NCBI GenBank assembly: GCA_916048095.2
Contig: OU696578.1
Span: forward strand, 8,146,045 to 8,210,044
Reading direction: 5' to 3'
DNA from: Sacculina carcini
Taxonomy: Eukaryota; Arthropoda; Thecostraca; Sacculinidae
DNA length: 64,000 nucleotides
The position numbers were made by a program, and so were the translations under genes. The notes under the pieces are model-generated. The model saw only the letters and a list, made by a program, of their open reading frames with translations, ran no database searches and was not told the origin of the DNA. How positions within the stretch are numbered: the stretch's first letter is position 1; each line of letters begins with the position of its first letter. Of this stretch, positions 1 through 11,768 are shown in pieces.

Positions 1-549
1 GTAAACAAGACAGCATGTATGGCACATTCAGCAACAACATATATTTAATATAGCGCACAATACACAGAACAGAGGCGTGACTAACAGAATGTAGCAAACA
101 CAGCATGAACAAGATAAAAAGGCACAAAAAGGTAGACCAATGGTGCAACATACAGGGGAAATAACAAGTTAGAGCACGAGAGGAAGTAAAAATCAAAGAT
201 GAGCCAGCAGAGACAGAGCCGGGTCAAACAGACAAGCAGCTGGTAGCTGGAATTCAAAGTGTCTGTGAAGTACAGAAGAAAATGAACGAAACGATGTCAA
301 ACGGAGTATATGAGCAAGGATATAATGATAAATTCGGGTGCAGAGAAATGAAAATAGTTAGCCGGCCAGATGATGCATGCTTAGATTATTCAAAAATAAG
401 GGTTGATTCAGTCTACATTAAGCTTGTGACAGTGAGTCAGCAAGCATATAAACTGTGATATATGTGATATATGTGAGTCAGCAAGCATAAAAACTGTGAT
501 ATATGTGAGTCAGCAAGCATATAAACTGTGATATATGTGATATATATGA
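1..549. repeat. Left flank: retroposon tail fragment and 36-bp-class tandem repeat
   Basis: No gene is seen. Positions 29-100 match two other copies in the window (6935-7000 and 9086-9145) through the block tatagcgcac preceded by CAA-rich sequence. Read on the minus strand this is a GCGCTATAT retroposon 3' end with a TTG-type tail. Positions 430-548 hold three imperfect copies of a unit built on gtgagtcagcaagcatataa followed by actgtgatatatgtga. One more copy lies beyond the adjacent LINE at 1641-1680. Confidence 0.6.
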
Positions 550-1640
550 TATGAACAAATAAACTCAGGCATAAAAATATTACAAGACTGGTTCACGAGT
601 AACAAATTATCGCTCAATGTAAAAAAGTCTAATTACATTGTTTTCAGTAACAGTAATGACACCTCAAACAGCTGTATAAGCATAGGGGCAGACAAACTTG
701 ATAGGAAACAATCTACTAAATTTCTGGGAGTAATTATTGATAGCAAATTACATTGGAAAGAGCAAATATCCAATGTAACTGCCAAACTAAACAGAGTGAA
801 CTTCCTTCTCAGCAAAGTAAAAGAAATATTCGACACTAAAACAAAAACCACCCTTTATTATTCATTTTTTCAATCATATTTACAATACTGCTGTGAAGCA
901 TGGGGAAATAATTATTACACTAACTTGCAAACCATAAGAATTGCACAAAAAAGAGCTATCAGAATCATAGACAATCTGAAAGCAAGGGAGCATACATCAC
1001 CTTCATTCAAAAATGAAAATATTCTAAAATTTGATGATGTAGTAAAACTGAATAATTTAACTAAAATGTATGCAGCATATCATAAGAAATTACCATCTAA
1101 CATTCAAGCATACTTCATAATCAATACAAGGCATACAGACAAATTCCTCTTTCCTCACACACGAACCAAACTAAGAAGCTTATCATTTTTCTATGTAGGT
1201 ATATCGCAGTGGAATGAATTGGATAAAGACCAGAAACAAACTCCAACGTTGTCCAGCTACAAGAAAAACTTGAAAAAACAATACATTCAATCTTACTCTG
1301 AAGAATCTGACCAATGAAAATATAGGTTATGGTCGAGTGCGATAAATCGTGATTGTGCTGTGTGTGTGGGTGTGTGTGTGGGTGTGTGTGTATTTGGTGT
1401 GTATGAGTGTGGGAGTGTGATTGTGTGCATGATATATTTATCAGTGTTTAGATGAGTGAATTAGTGCGCGTGAATATGTTTATATGTGAGCGTGTATGTA
1501 TTGCATCGTATTAACAATTTGATTTAACCCAGGCAACACAAGCTATTTAGCTTCAATTGCCTTTCCAGTTTTGGTTTAATTACATATTTTGGTTCTGTTG
1601 ACATGAAGGCTGGAAAAAATACATGAATGAATGAATGAAT
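550..1640 (+). mobile_element. 5'-truncated non-LTR retrotransposon (LINE) 3' end, RT C-terminal part
   Basis: An open frame runs from about 550 to 1316. It begins with a segment reading LQDWFTSNKLSLNVKKSNY, then KFLGVIIDSKLHW, which are the post-catalytic RT and thumb motifs of jockey/RTE-like LINEs (NKLSLN...K..FLGV.ID). It continues into the C-terminal region with YCCEAWGN, IAQKRAIRII and QWNEL. The catalytic YADD region and everything upstream are missing, as expected of a 5'-truncated copy. The stop at 1314-1316 is followed by a GT-rich 3' UTR and a (TGAA)n tail at 1621-1638. It is a relic and not expected to be active. Confidence 0.85.
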
Positions 1641-1680
1641 ATATGTGAGTCAACAAGCATATAAACTGTGATATATCCCA
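1641..1680. repeat. Single copy of the tandem-repeat unit seen upstream of the LINE
   Basis: This stretch repeats the gtgagtcaRcaagcatataa unit present three times at 430-548, now directly after the LINE's (TGAA)n tail. It is either the remainder of a minisatellite split by the LINE or a long target-site duplication. Confidence 0.6.
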
Positions 1681-2516
1681 TGCTGCTGTATCATAAAACA
1701 ATCTGGTGAAATTCATCTCTATATTTGTTATATCAGAATAAAAACAAACCATGTCTCGGTTATACAAATGGTACATACATATCCACTGAACACCATATTA
1801 CATGAACAGAACATCTTCTAATTATATATAAAACAAACCGGTTTCAAGTTCCAGCTTTACTTCACCCAAATTTAATAAACAGGTTACGCCGCAAAGCCTA
1901 GAAAACGCTTAAATACCACGACAAATAGAGTAATTTGAAGCAACAAACCTAAGTGGCAATCTATTCCTGGACATGAAGCTGTAGCAAAAGCCCTTCAAAA
2001 TATTCGAAACACCACCCATATTAGCCAGACGGTACGCATGAGAGTATTGCATTCTTTTGAATCGCTTCAAAAACAAATACGGTAAGCTTTTTAACAAATC
2101 CAGCGTGCAAAGCCACAGCAATCCACATGGAGCATATTACACAAGTGCTGCCACGTTTGCCGACAAACATTGATTTGGTACGACTTGTAAACCATTTGAA
2201 TACGAAAAAAGTGTTGAAATAAATATTTGTTTATCGCTAAATCTGTCAGAGGTGTATGATTTGTAATTATATTTTACGCAATGAAAAATTTATCGAATAT
2301 TCATTAGAATCATATGCAGAATAATCTAGAACTGGTGTCAAATGGAATTAAATATCAAAACAAAATAACATAACTTTATTCAACTGAATTATATTTTTAC
2401 CCGATGTATTTTCGACGATTCTGCTACCTCACGGGCAATAGTGGAATCATTTGATGTTTTGGCGCAGTCATCGTGTATAGTTTTCTGTGTTTTCAGCTTA
2501 AAGTATACTTTGTCAA
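1681..2516. other. Upstream region of p47, no recognised element
   Basis: This is AT-rich sequence with no ORF or repeat family I can recognise. It should contain the p47 promoter and 5' UTR because the first coding exon starts at 2517. No convincing TATA box or initiator could be chosen. Confidence 0.3.
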
Positions 2517-2615
2517 ATGGATAATGATGAAAAAATATCCAATTTTATGTCAGTCACAGGTGTAAGTCGAGATCGCGCTACATTTTATCTGGAAGCCAAT
2601 GCATGGAACGTGGAG
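2517..2615 (+). CDS. NSFL1C: p47 first coding exon: UBA domain N-half
   Basis: ATG at 2517 opens 33 codons ending ...EANAWNVE at donor gag|gtaaag. The pattern [18 protein letters not shown] matches the UBA start of p47 (F.AVTG...RARF.LE..GWD). This is the expected N-terminus, almost 5 kb from the next exon found. Confidence 0.85.
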
Positions 2616-5600
2616 GTAAAGATCACTTGTTCAAGTTTTTACTTCAATTCAAAGTATTGAGCCTCCAACTGGCTATATTTATACATATGCATATATATAT
2701 ATGCATATATTCACACACATATAAGCCATCAAATTGTCCATGAACCTGCAATCAATTCAGCATATACAGCAGCATTCAAACAGTTCAATACATGCAATAT
2801 GTTTAATTCAACTGTGAAAGAAGAAGATTCACAGTGACAACGAGGTTCAAGAAGGATTTTAGTTTGTCTTGTATCACGAGGACACGGATGTGGAAAAAGA
2901 TGTTCAAGTAAATACTGTGGAGAGTCAGGAGAATGCAAGAGTTTATAGGTGAGTGTGCAGACTTTGTGTTGAACGCGATAAGGAATAGGAAGAATACCAA
3001 GATCACGTAGATGGGATGATGCGGAGGAAGGCGAAGAATGAAGCGACAGGCTTGATTAATGATACATTGTAAAATGTTGTGTGATTTCTGTGGAAGATGA
3101 AGAAACAGTGAATTACAGTAGTCAATACGAGGAATTATGGGAGCAGATACCAGAGATTGTGCAATTGATGAATCAATGTAGGGACGGATGAGGTAGAGGT
3201 TTCGAAGGATTAGACGGCAGGTGCCAGCTGTAGAAGTAAAATGTTTTTGAAATGACAAATGAGGATCTAGTAAGACACCGAGGTCACGTACTGATGAGGA
3301 AAGAGGAACGTCAGATAGAGGAGGATGGATCTTAGGCGGGTCAAGTACGATGTATTGAGTTTTTAAGGAGTTTATTATGAGCGAACGAGAAGAAGCCCAC
3401 GTTGAGATAGTATTGATGATATGAGGAATAGAGTTTTGCTCAGACAGAGAAAGAAAGAACTGAACGTCATCTGCGTATATGTGAAAAGGAATAGACAAAT
3501 TTCATCGTATTCGACATAGAGATGTCATGTAAACGTTGAAAAGGATAGGACCAAGTGAGGAGCCCTGGGGAACACCTGATGAAAGAGGGAAATTTTGAGA
3601 CCGACAACTATCAAATAGAACTGAGTAGGAGCGATTAGTGAGATAGGAAGTGAGAAGAGAAAGAGCAGAATGAGAGATTCCCATGGAGAAGAGATCCTGA
3701 ATAAGAATTTTGTGATCAACAAGGTCGAATGCGGATGACATATCAAGGAGAGTGATGACTACGGCAGATTTTTGAGAACAATGAATAAGTAAATCGTGAT
3801 GAAGGCGGACAAGAGCAGTTTCAGTGGAACGATAAGGAGCAGAACCTGATTATAGATCATCAAGAAGACGGTTGTTGTAGAGGTAAGATGCTAGTTGATG
3901 ATAAATGCCGGACTCAAGAATTTTGGATGAAAATGGAAGAATGGAAACTGGTCGGTAACTTTTTGGAATGTTTGGGTCAAGGGAAGGGTTTTTGAGAATA
4001 GGAATGAGAATGGCTTTTTTACTGGTAAGAAAAGTCCCATGAAGGAAAGAGACATTTATAAGGTGTGTCAGAATAGGAGCCAGAAGGTGTAGAGAGGAAA
4101 ATACCATGGCAAAATTATTCGGATTTGAAGGACAAAATGATTTCTTGGTGTTAGTGATGAGACGTATTGTGGTGGATATTGGTATATGGCTGAAAGCAGT
4201 AAATGAACCAGATACGGGGGCAGGGGGAAGGACGCGGTTTGTATATGTTGGAAGAGATGTGCGTAAAGCGACGATCTTATCGGTGAAAAATTCGACAAAA
4301 TCAAAACAGGTGATGTTGGACGCAGGACGATTCGGTTTACGACCTAGAAGAGAGTTAAAAGTTGACCAGAGTGATTTCGGGGAAGATAATAGTGATGGTA
4401 TGTGATTAGAGTAATATGATTCCTTTGCAGCCCGGAGAGAGGAAATGTAATGAGCGCGAAAAGAAGTGAATGCAGACCAATCAGTAGGAGACCGGCTGCG
4501 TCTCCAGCGTCGTTCTAGTCGACGTTGGGAGCGCTGGAGTGAGACCAGGAATGGTGAGGATGAGGGAGATGGTGGTGGCCGTTTATTACCACGAATGGTG
4601 CGGAGTGGAAAAATTTGATCAGCAATAAGCGTAAGCTGAGAATCGAAGAAGGATTCAAGTTTAGTGGGAAGAAGATGCAAATATGCGCAAGGAGATAGAT
4701 AATGATGGATGTAAGCGGTAAAACGTTCTGGGTTGTATGCCCTGTAATCACGGTAGGAGAAGGTTTTGGTATAAGAAGTGACGGAAGGAAGCGGAATGGA
4801 AGTAAGAAGGAGGCTGTGGTCGGTATATTTTGTATCAGGGGGAAGAACAGTGACAACCGGTAGGGATGTGATGAGACGGAGAAGGTGAAGTAATTAAGTC
4901 TAAAATGCGACCGGCAGTATGCGTAGGAACACGCGGAGAAAAATATAATGTGTGAGAGTCTATGATAGAGAGGAATTCATTGGTATAAGGTTTTTTTTGA
5001 AGGAGAATCAGGCCAAAGATTGAAATCATCAAGAATAATAAATGAGTGAGAGAAACGCGAGATTAAGGATTCAATAAGGACAGGAAATTCAGACAGAAAA
5101 TTGGGAGTGGAACCGTGTTGGTCATGGCGGTAGACAATGTCAAGACAAACATCAGTGCGAGAGCAAAGTTTGATAACAAGTGAGAGAACTTCAAAAGAGC
5201 TAGGTGGTGTGGCCAGGAGTGTACAGCGAGTAACAGAGAATTTAGATTGATAAATGATACCAATACCACCTCCTGAAGAGCGATTTAGAAACAAAGGTCG
5301 AGAAACTATATATATAAAGAATAATGTGAAGGAACTATACTATATAAAGAATAAACTATATAAAGAATATAAACTATCTAAAGAATAATGTGAAGGAATG
5401 GATGCGGATAATATTGATGAGTCGGATTCCAGAAGCCAGGTTTCAGTTAGGCAGAGAATATCAAGGTTATGTGAAGTAAGGAGTTCGGATATGTAGGGTG
5501 ATTTATTTCGAGCTGAACGAATGTTTAGTAAAGCTAATGATGGTGAGCAGGCATCAGAGATGTGCCGCGGTACGCCATCAAGCCTAGAACGTTAGGAGAT

Positions 5601-8600
5601 GAGTGTACAGGATGGTGATTCAGCTGCTTCTGTACGAGCACGAATCGATTCTCTTACCGCAATAAATGAGGGACAGGATGAAGACAGAGATGAATGATCG
5701 TGGGGACGTTCCATGTGAAAACAGTTGACGCATTTCACTGTGGTAGAAGAGCAGTCCCTAGTTGCATGAGCTCCACTGCATTTCCCACACGTCAGCGCGT
5801 TGGAGCAGCGAGCGGCTGTATGCCCGAAACCTTCACATCGGTAGCATTCCGTTACCCAAAATCTGTCATATACAGCACAAACTCGGAGACTGACAAACAG
5901 ACGGTCGCCGAGACTACGTATAATGTCACGGCTCCTCGGATATTTCAAATTTTACTGTTTCATGGAGTGTTGATATCTGTTATATGTCTATTAATGTTTA
6001 ATGTCTTTATTCTATCGTTTTCGGAATGGGCCAAGATCATTGTAGACTTTCCTTAACCACTGATAACCAATATAGCTATCTGACGTTGTTCACTATTGAC
6101 AGATTGCTACGGGCAGTTACTTCCAGGACCAAGATGAGCCGGAGATTCTTGAGCCGGAGCCGAGTGGCGACAGTTCGGCGGCGATTACGACTGACGAGCC
6201 GTCCAATCGTCGACACACGCGCAGTACAAGAAACACCGGCCCAGGGTCAGTCCAACAAGCAACAACAACAACAAGCGTGTACAACAATAACAGGATGTAC
6301 AGCCACCACACCAGCAGACCACCTTCATCACGAAACCAAAATACTCAAACTGACACATCACCTAGACATGAGAGGCACACAAACACTTGCAGCAGCAGTC
6401 ACCAACACAGCACATCCACTACATCACCTCACAACACAAGACAACACAAGCAGAAACATAAAAACAACACCAAGCACACTTAACCACAGCCAAATTCTCA
6501 CATCACTTCCACCAGCTCCCCCACGCACATCAATCAAGAAACACATACACACAGAGATCGCACGGAAAGCCATACACTCACTACAACACAATACACTCCT
6601 ACAAAAACACCCACCGGACATACACAAATCAGAAAACACACTCACAAGGGAATACAAAGTGCATCTGGCCAGGTTGAGATGCGGTCATCATCCTGCCCTT
6701 CTGTCCTATCAGAAAAGGTTGAATGACTCAATCGATGACACCTGTCCAGATTGCAATTCAGCACCACACACCATCACACACATCATGCAACACTGCACAG
6801 CACACACACAACTCAGACGCCAACACAAAATTACATCCATCAGGGACCTGTGGAACAACCCGGTCGGTGCCGTGTCTTTCCTCAGGAGCTCGAGTTTGCT
6901 CGGCCAGACAACCTGAGGAACAACAACAACAACAACAACAAGCTTGTATTTGATATAGCGCACTAATCAACAAAGGCGCGATAAACATGAGATATACAAG
7001 ATAGAAGATAATAATGTCATCAAAACGGGAGCTCAGAAAGAAGAAAACAAGAGCTAGCAAGGACAAAAATATAACAGGGAAGGAAAAAATGTTATTCATG
7101 GCGCCATTTCTAGTGTTTATATTAAAAAATATTATATTTTATCTTTTACATTTTTCATTGTACATTTTGTGTGTGTACTATTTTATATATTATAGATTAT
7201 ACAATAATTTACTATTTGAATGTCATTGATATGTAGTTATACCTTGCTTAAAAAAAACAGCAATAAAATCAAATTTACAACATATATGCAAATTGTGATA
7301 TAAGTCGGTGAGATACACCACAGCCCACAGTCCCTGTCCACCCAGCAGTACCAGATATCAGTCATGTGTTATGTCATGCATTCTGGGGAGGTGGCTCTCT
7401 CAAATACGTCTTCCGTCCTTGTGGCGTCATAGCGTGTAGAGGATCGGTTCTGCGGTGGCAGCGAGCTGCACGGGACACACCTGTGTGTGTGTTCATAAGC
7501 TTCGGCTTCTTGCCGTGTAGCATCTGTCACTTGAGCAGCATTTAACTATGTTTGTGTACGGCAGCGTGCACACGTTGAGCAGCATGGCCGCCTTGTCGTC
7601 GGACTCCGGCTCTGACGGCGCTGATGAGGACGAGCGCGGCCAGGCGTTCTACGCCGGCGGCTCGCAGCAGAGCGGACAACAAATACTCGGCCCGCCGCGC
7701 AGCAGCGGCAGACGCGGCGGCGATATCGTCAAGGAGATGTTCCGAGCCGCCAGAGAGTCAGTGTTCACCCTGACTTCTGTCTTGCCTCTCCCACTCTCTC
7801 TCACTCTCTCTCTCTGTGTGTGTGTTTATGTGTTCAGTTCGGTTCATAGTGTGATTGCACTTCTTACAAAACGCCTCTCACTACAATTACAGTTACAATA
7901 TCAACGATATAAACACACACACGCTCACACACATGTATATATACACTCACACGATCACCTACAGGCAAACACACACACACACACACACACATATCGAGAG
8001 AAAGCATATGCTAATGCACAACAGTGCAACCTTCTATACACAATTAACTAGTACTTGGTGCTTCACTCAATCATTCGTGTATCTATGTGTATGTATTGTA
8101 CGTGTGTGTGTGTGTGTGTGTTTGCTTATGAATGTTTATGTGCTTGTGTGTTTGTGTTTGTTCAATGCCGCTTTATTATTGTTGTAAATTCAATATCGCA
8201 CAAAAATGTTTCTCTTTCTGTGAACATTACACATTATGTAGAAGCCTGCATTATGTAGAGGCGGACAACAAATACCCACTTTATGTAGAGGTATTCCTTT
8301 AACTTCACTCGAGTTAAACTATTATTATTATTATTATTATTAATTACAGGCAAATCCAGTAGCATGGGAAGAGTGCAAGTGCACTATTACCACCCTAAGG
8401 TGGCCCCATGTACCGGAAGCGCCCAAAAGATTCAGAGAGAAAGAGAGTTCGAAGAGAAAAAAGTCTAGAAAGAGAGTTGGAAAGAAAATAATAAATAAAT
8501 AACAATAAATAATAAACCATCATCCGATAACAATCCATAATGTCACTCCGCCCACGTTCCTCAATAAATAATAACAATCAACAATAAATATGTGATTCAT

Positions 8601-11600
8601 TAAAAAACAGCCATCAATAAATAAGAATAAATATTAATAAATAAGTAATAAATAACAATCAAGAACAATACATATTACATAACTACACATTACAATACAT
8701 AACTACACATTAATTATACCTTGCTTCAAAAACGCATTATGTAGATGTTGCTCTATATAAATCAGTGGCTCCCAAACTTTTGCAGGCTCACACCCCAACC
8801 AATTCATTTTTAGTAATAATAAACCAATTCATTTTCTAGCAGTTTTAACCGTTTTGGCCACATGGAATGGTAAATAAACATTCCTTCCTCACTCGGCATA
8901 TATTTACACCGCCCCCCCCCCCCGGGGGGGGCTGTACCGCCCACTTTGGGAACCACTGATATAAATGAAATGAATTTATGTGTGTTTGTGCTTGTGTGTG
9001 TGTGTGTGTTCTTGTGTGTGTGTGTGTGTGTGTGTGTTTATTTGTGTGTTTGTGCGTGTCCCTCAACTGTGGACAACAAACAACCCGTGTATTTCATATA
9101 GCGCACTAATCAGCAAAGGTGTGATAAATATGTAATAAAGCGATACAAAAGTGATAATAACATTAAAACTCATAGGTTATTTTAGGTTACTTTTTAGGTT
9201 ACTTTTTCTCGAAAATATTGCGTGTGTTTGCGTGTGTGTGTGTGTGTGTGTTTGTGTTTGTGCGTGTTTGTGTGTGATTGTGCGTGTTTGTGTGTGTGTG
9301 ATTGTGCGTGTTTGTGTGTGTGTGATTGTGCGTGTGTGTGTGTTTGTGTGTGATTGTGCGTGTGTGTGATTGTGCGTGTTTGTGTGTGTATGTGCGTGTG
9401 TGTGTGTGTGTTGGTGTGTGTGTGATTGTGCGTGCGTGTTTGTGTGTGTGTGATTGTGCGTGTTTTTGTGTGATTGTGCGTGTGTGTGTGTGTGTTTGTG
9501 TGATTGTGCGTGTTTTTGTGTGTTTGTACGTGTTTGTATGTGTGTGTGATTGTGTGTGATTGTGCGTGTGTGTGATTGTGCGTGTTTGTGTGTGTGTGTG
9601 TGTGTGATTGTGCGTGTGTGTGCGTATGTGTGATTGTGTGTGTGCGTGTGTGTGTTTGTGTAGACATGGCGCCGAGGAGGTGGCCGCTCCATCATCCGAA
9701 TCTTCCGGCCGTTCATCAGGCCGGCAGCGTGTGACATTTGTCGGTACCGGATATCGTCTCGGTCAGACGGATTCTGACCACGTGCCTGTTGCTCCGGCCT
9801 CTTCCGTATCCGGCGCCGCCGGCGGCGTAGCTGCCGCCGAGCCGCGGACAGTCAAACTGCGACTGTGGCGTACCGGCTTCAGTGTGGACGACGGCGAACT
9901 GCGGGAATTCACCGACGCTAGCAATCAGCAGTTTCTGCAAGATATTCGCGCCGGGTGAGAGAATGTTGTGTGTGTGTGTGTGTTGTCCCATCTCTCTCAT
10001 CTCTTTCGTCTCATCTCATTCTCATCGCGCCATTATCTCACGCACTCTTCCTCGATCTCTCTCACACACACACAGTTTGCACACACAGCACTCACACATT
10101 CATCTCTCCTTCTCTCTTTCTCTCACAGTTTTGATCTCTCCTTCCCTCTTTCTCTCACAGTTTTCATCTCTCCTTCCCTCTTTCTCTCACAGTTTTCATC
10201 TCTCCTTCCCTCTTTCTCTCACAGTTTGCATCTCTCCTTCCCTCTTTCTCTCACAGTTTTCATCTCTCCTTCCCTCTTTCTCTCACAGTTTTCATCTCTC
10301 CTTCCCTCTTTCTCTCACAGTTTTCATCTCTCCTTCCCTCTTTCTCTCACAGTTTTCATCTCTCCTTCCCTCTTTCTCTCACAGTCTTCATCTCTCCTTC
10401 CCTCTTTCTATCACAGTTTTTAGTTTCACTCTCTTTCTATGTTTTCATTTCTACTCTCTCTATGTGTTTGTATGTGTATGTATGTGTGTGTGTGTGTGTG
10501 TATGTCAGCCACGTGCCGCGCGAGTTGTTGCAGAGCAGCGGTGGTGGCGAGGTGCATCTGGACATGGAGGATCATCGGCACGAAGACTACGTCCAGCCCA
10601 AACGGCAACTCAAATCATTCTGCGGCGCCGGACACAGACTCGGCAGGTGAGCTGCTCTCATACTCTTTCTCTTCATTCCTCCCACGCTCTGTCTCAATTG
10701 CCGCCATGTCACTGAATTTGCTTGTAATTAATAATAATGATATTTATATGAGCTTGCAGTTTTTCAACGAGCACACCGTCTGATCCATAACATCAAAACA
10801 CTTGGATGAAAACAAATAAACTGAAATCAAAATGGTGACTTCTCTTCTCGGTTCATGGCTTGGTATATTTGTGTCGGCTATCACGGCTAAGGCTGTCGCG
10901 CATGAATGTCGTTTTTATCTATAGCCATGATGAGTATTGCTCGCTAGTTGCCGACTATCTATATATTTGAACGTCTGAATTTGTATTGCCTTTTCTAGAA
11001 TTTTCCTCACTGGTGGTAATAGGGATATTGTGTGTGTGTGTGTGTGTATGTGTGTGTTTGTATTTGTTTGTGTGTGTGTCATTGTGTGTGTGTATGTTCA
11101 TAGTTTATTGGCCACAACAGACACAACACAGTATGACGACAGAAAAAATACAATATCTGTCTGTCTGTGTGTGTGTCTCATATCTTAATGTCTGAATGTA
11201 ATGTGTGTGTGTGTCTTATGTCTTATCTTAATTTAATGTAATGTGTCTTATGTCTATATATCTGAATGTAATGTAATGTGTCTTATGTCTAAATGTCTGA
11301 ATGTAATGTAATGTGTCTTATGTCTAAATGTCTGAATGTAATGTAATGTGTCTTATATCTAAATGTCTGAATGTAATGTAATGTGTCTTATGTCTGAATG
11401 TAATGTGTGTGTGTGTGTGTCTTATGTCTTAATGTAATGTGTCTTATGTTTAAATTTCTGAATGTAATGTAATGTGTGTGTGTGTCTCTTACGTCTCAAT
11501 GAAATGTGTGTTATGTCTTAATGTCTGAATGTAATGTGTGTTATTATTATTATTATTATTATTGAACAAAACGAACAAAGCGACACAGGAAGAGCGCAAG

Positions 11601-11726
11601 CGCTATAAACTGCATCATGCAGCCCCTGCGCACTTTGAACGTGGAGAATAAGAGAAAGAGAAAAAATACACAAAGACAATATGACACACACAATCATGAC
11701 AGATCAATACATCACCCATCCACACA

Positions 11727-11768
<42 letters not shown>

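Noticed and set aside
9177..9737. Long HTHTH-type open frames on the minus strand
   Set aside because: Translation of a TG/CA microsatellite in an intron; open in several frames on both strands.
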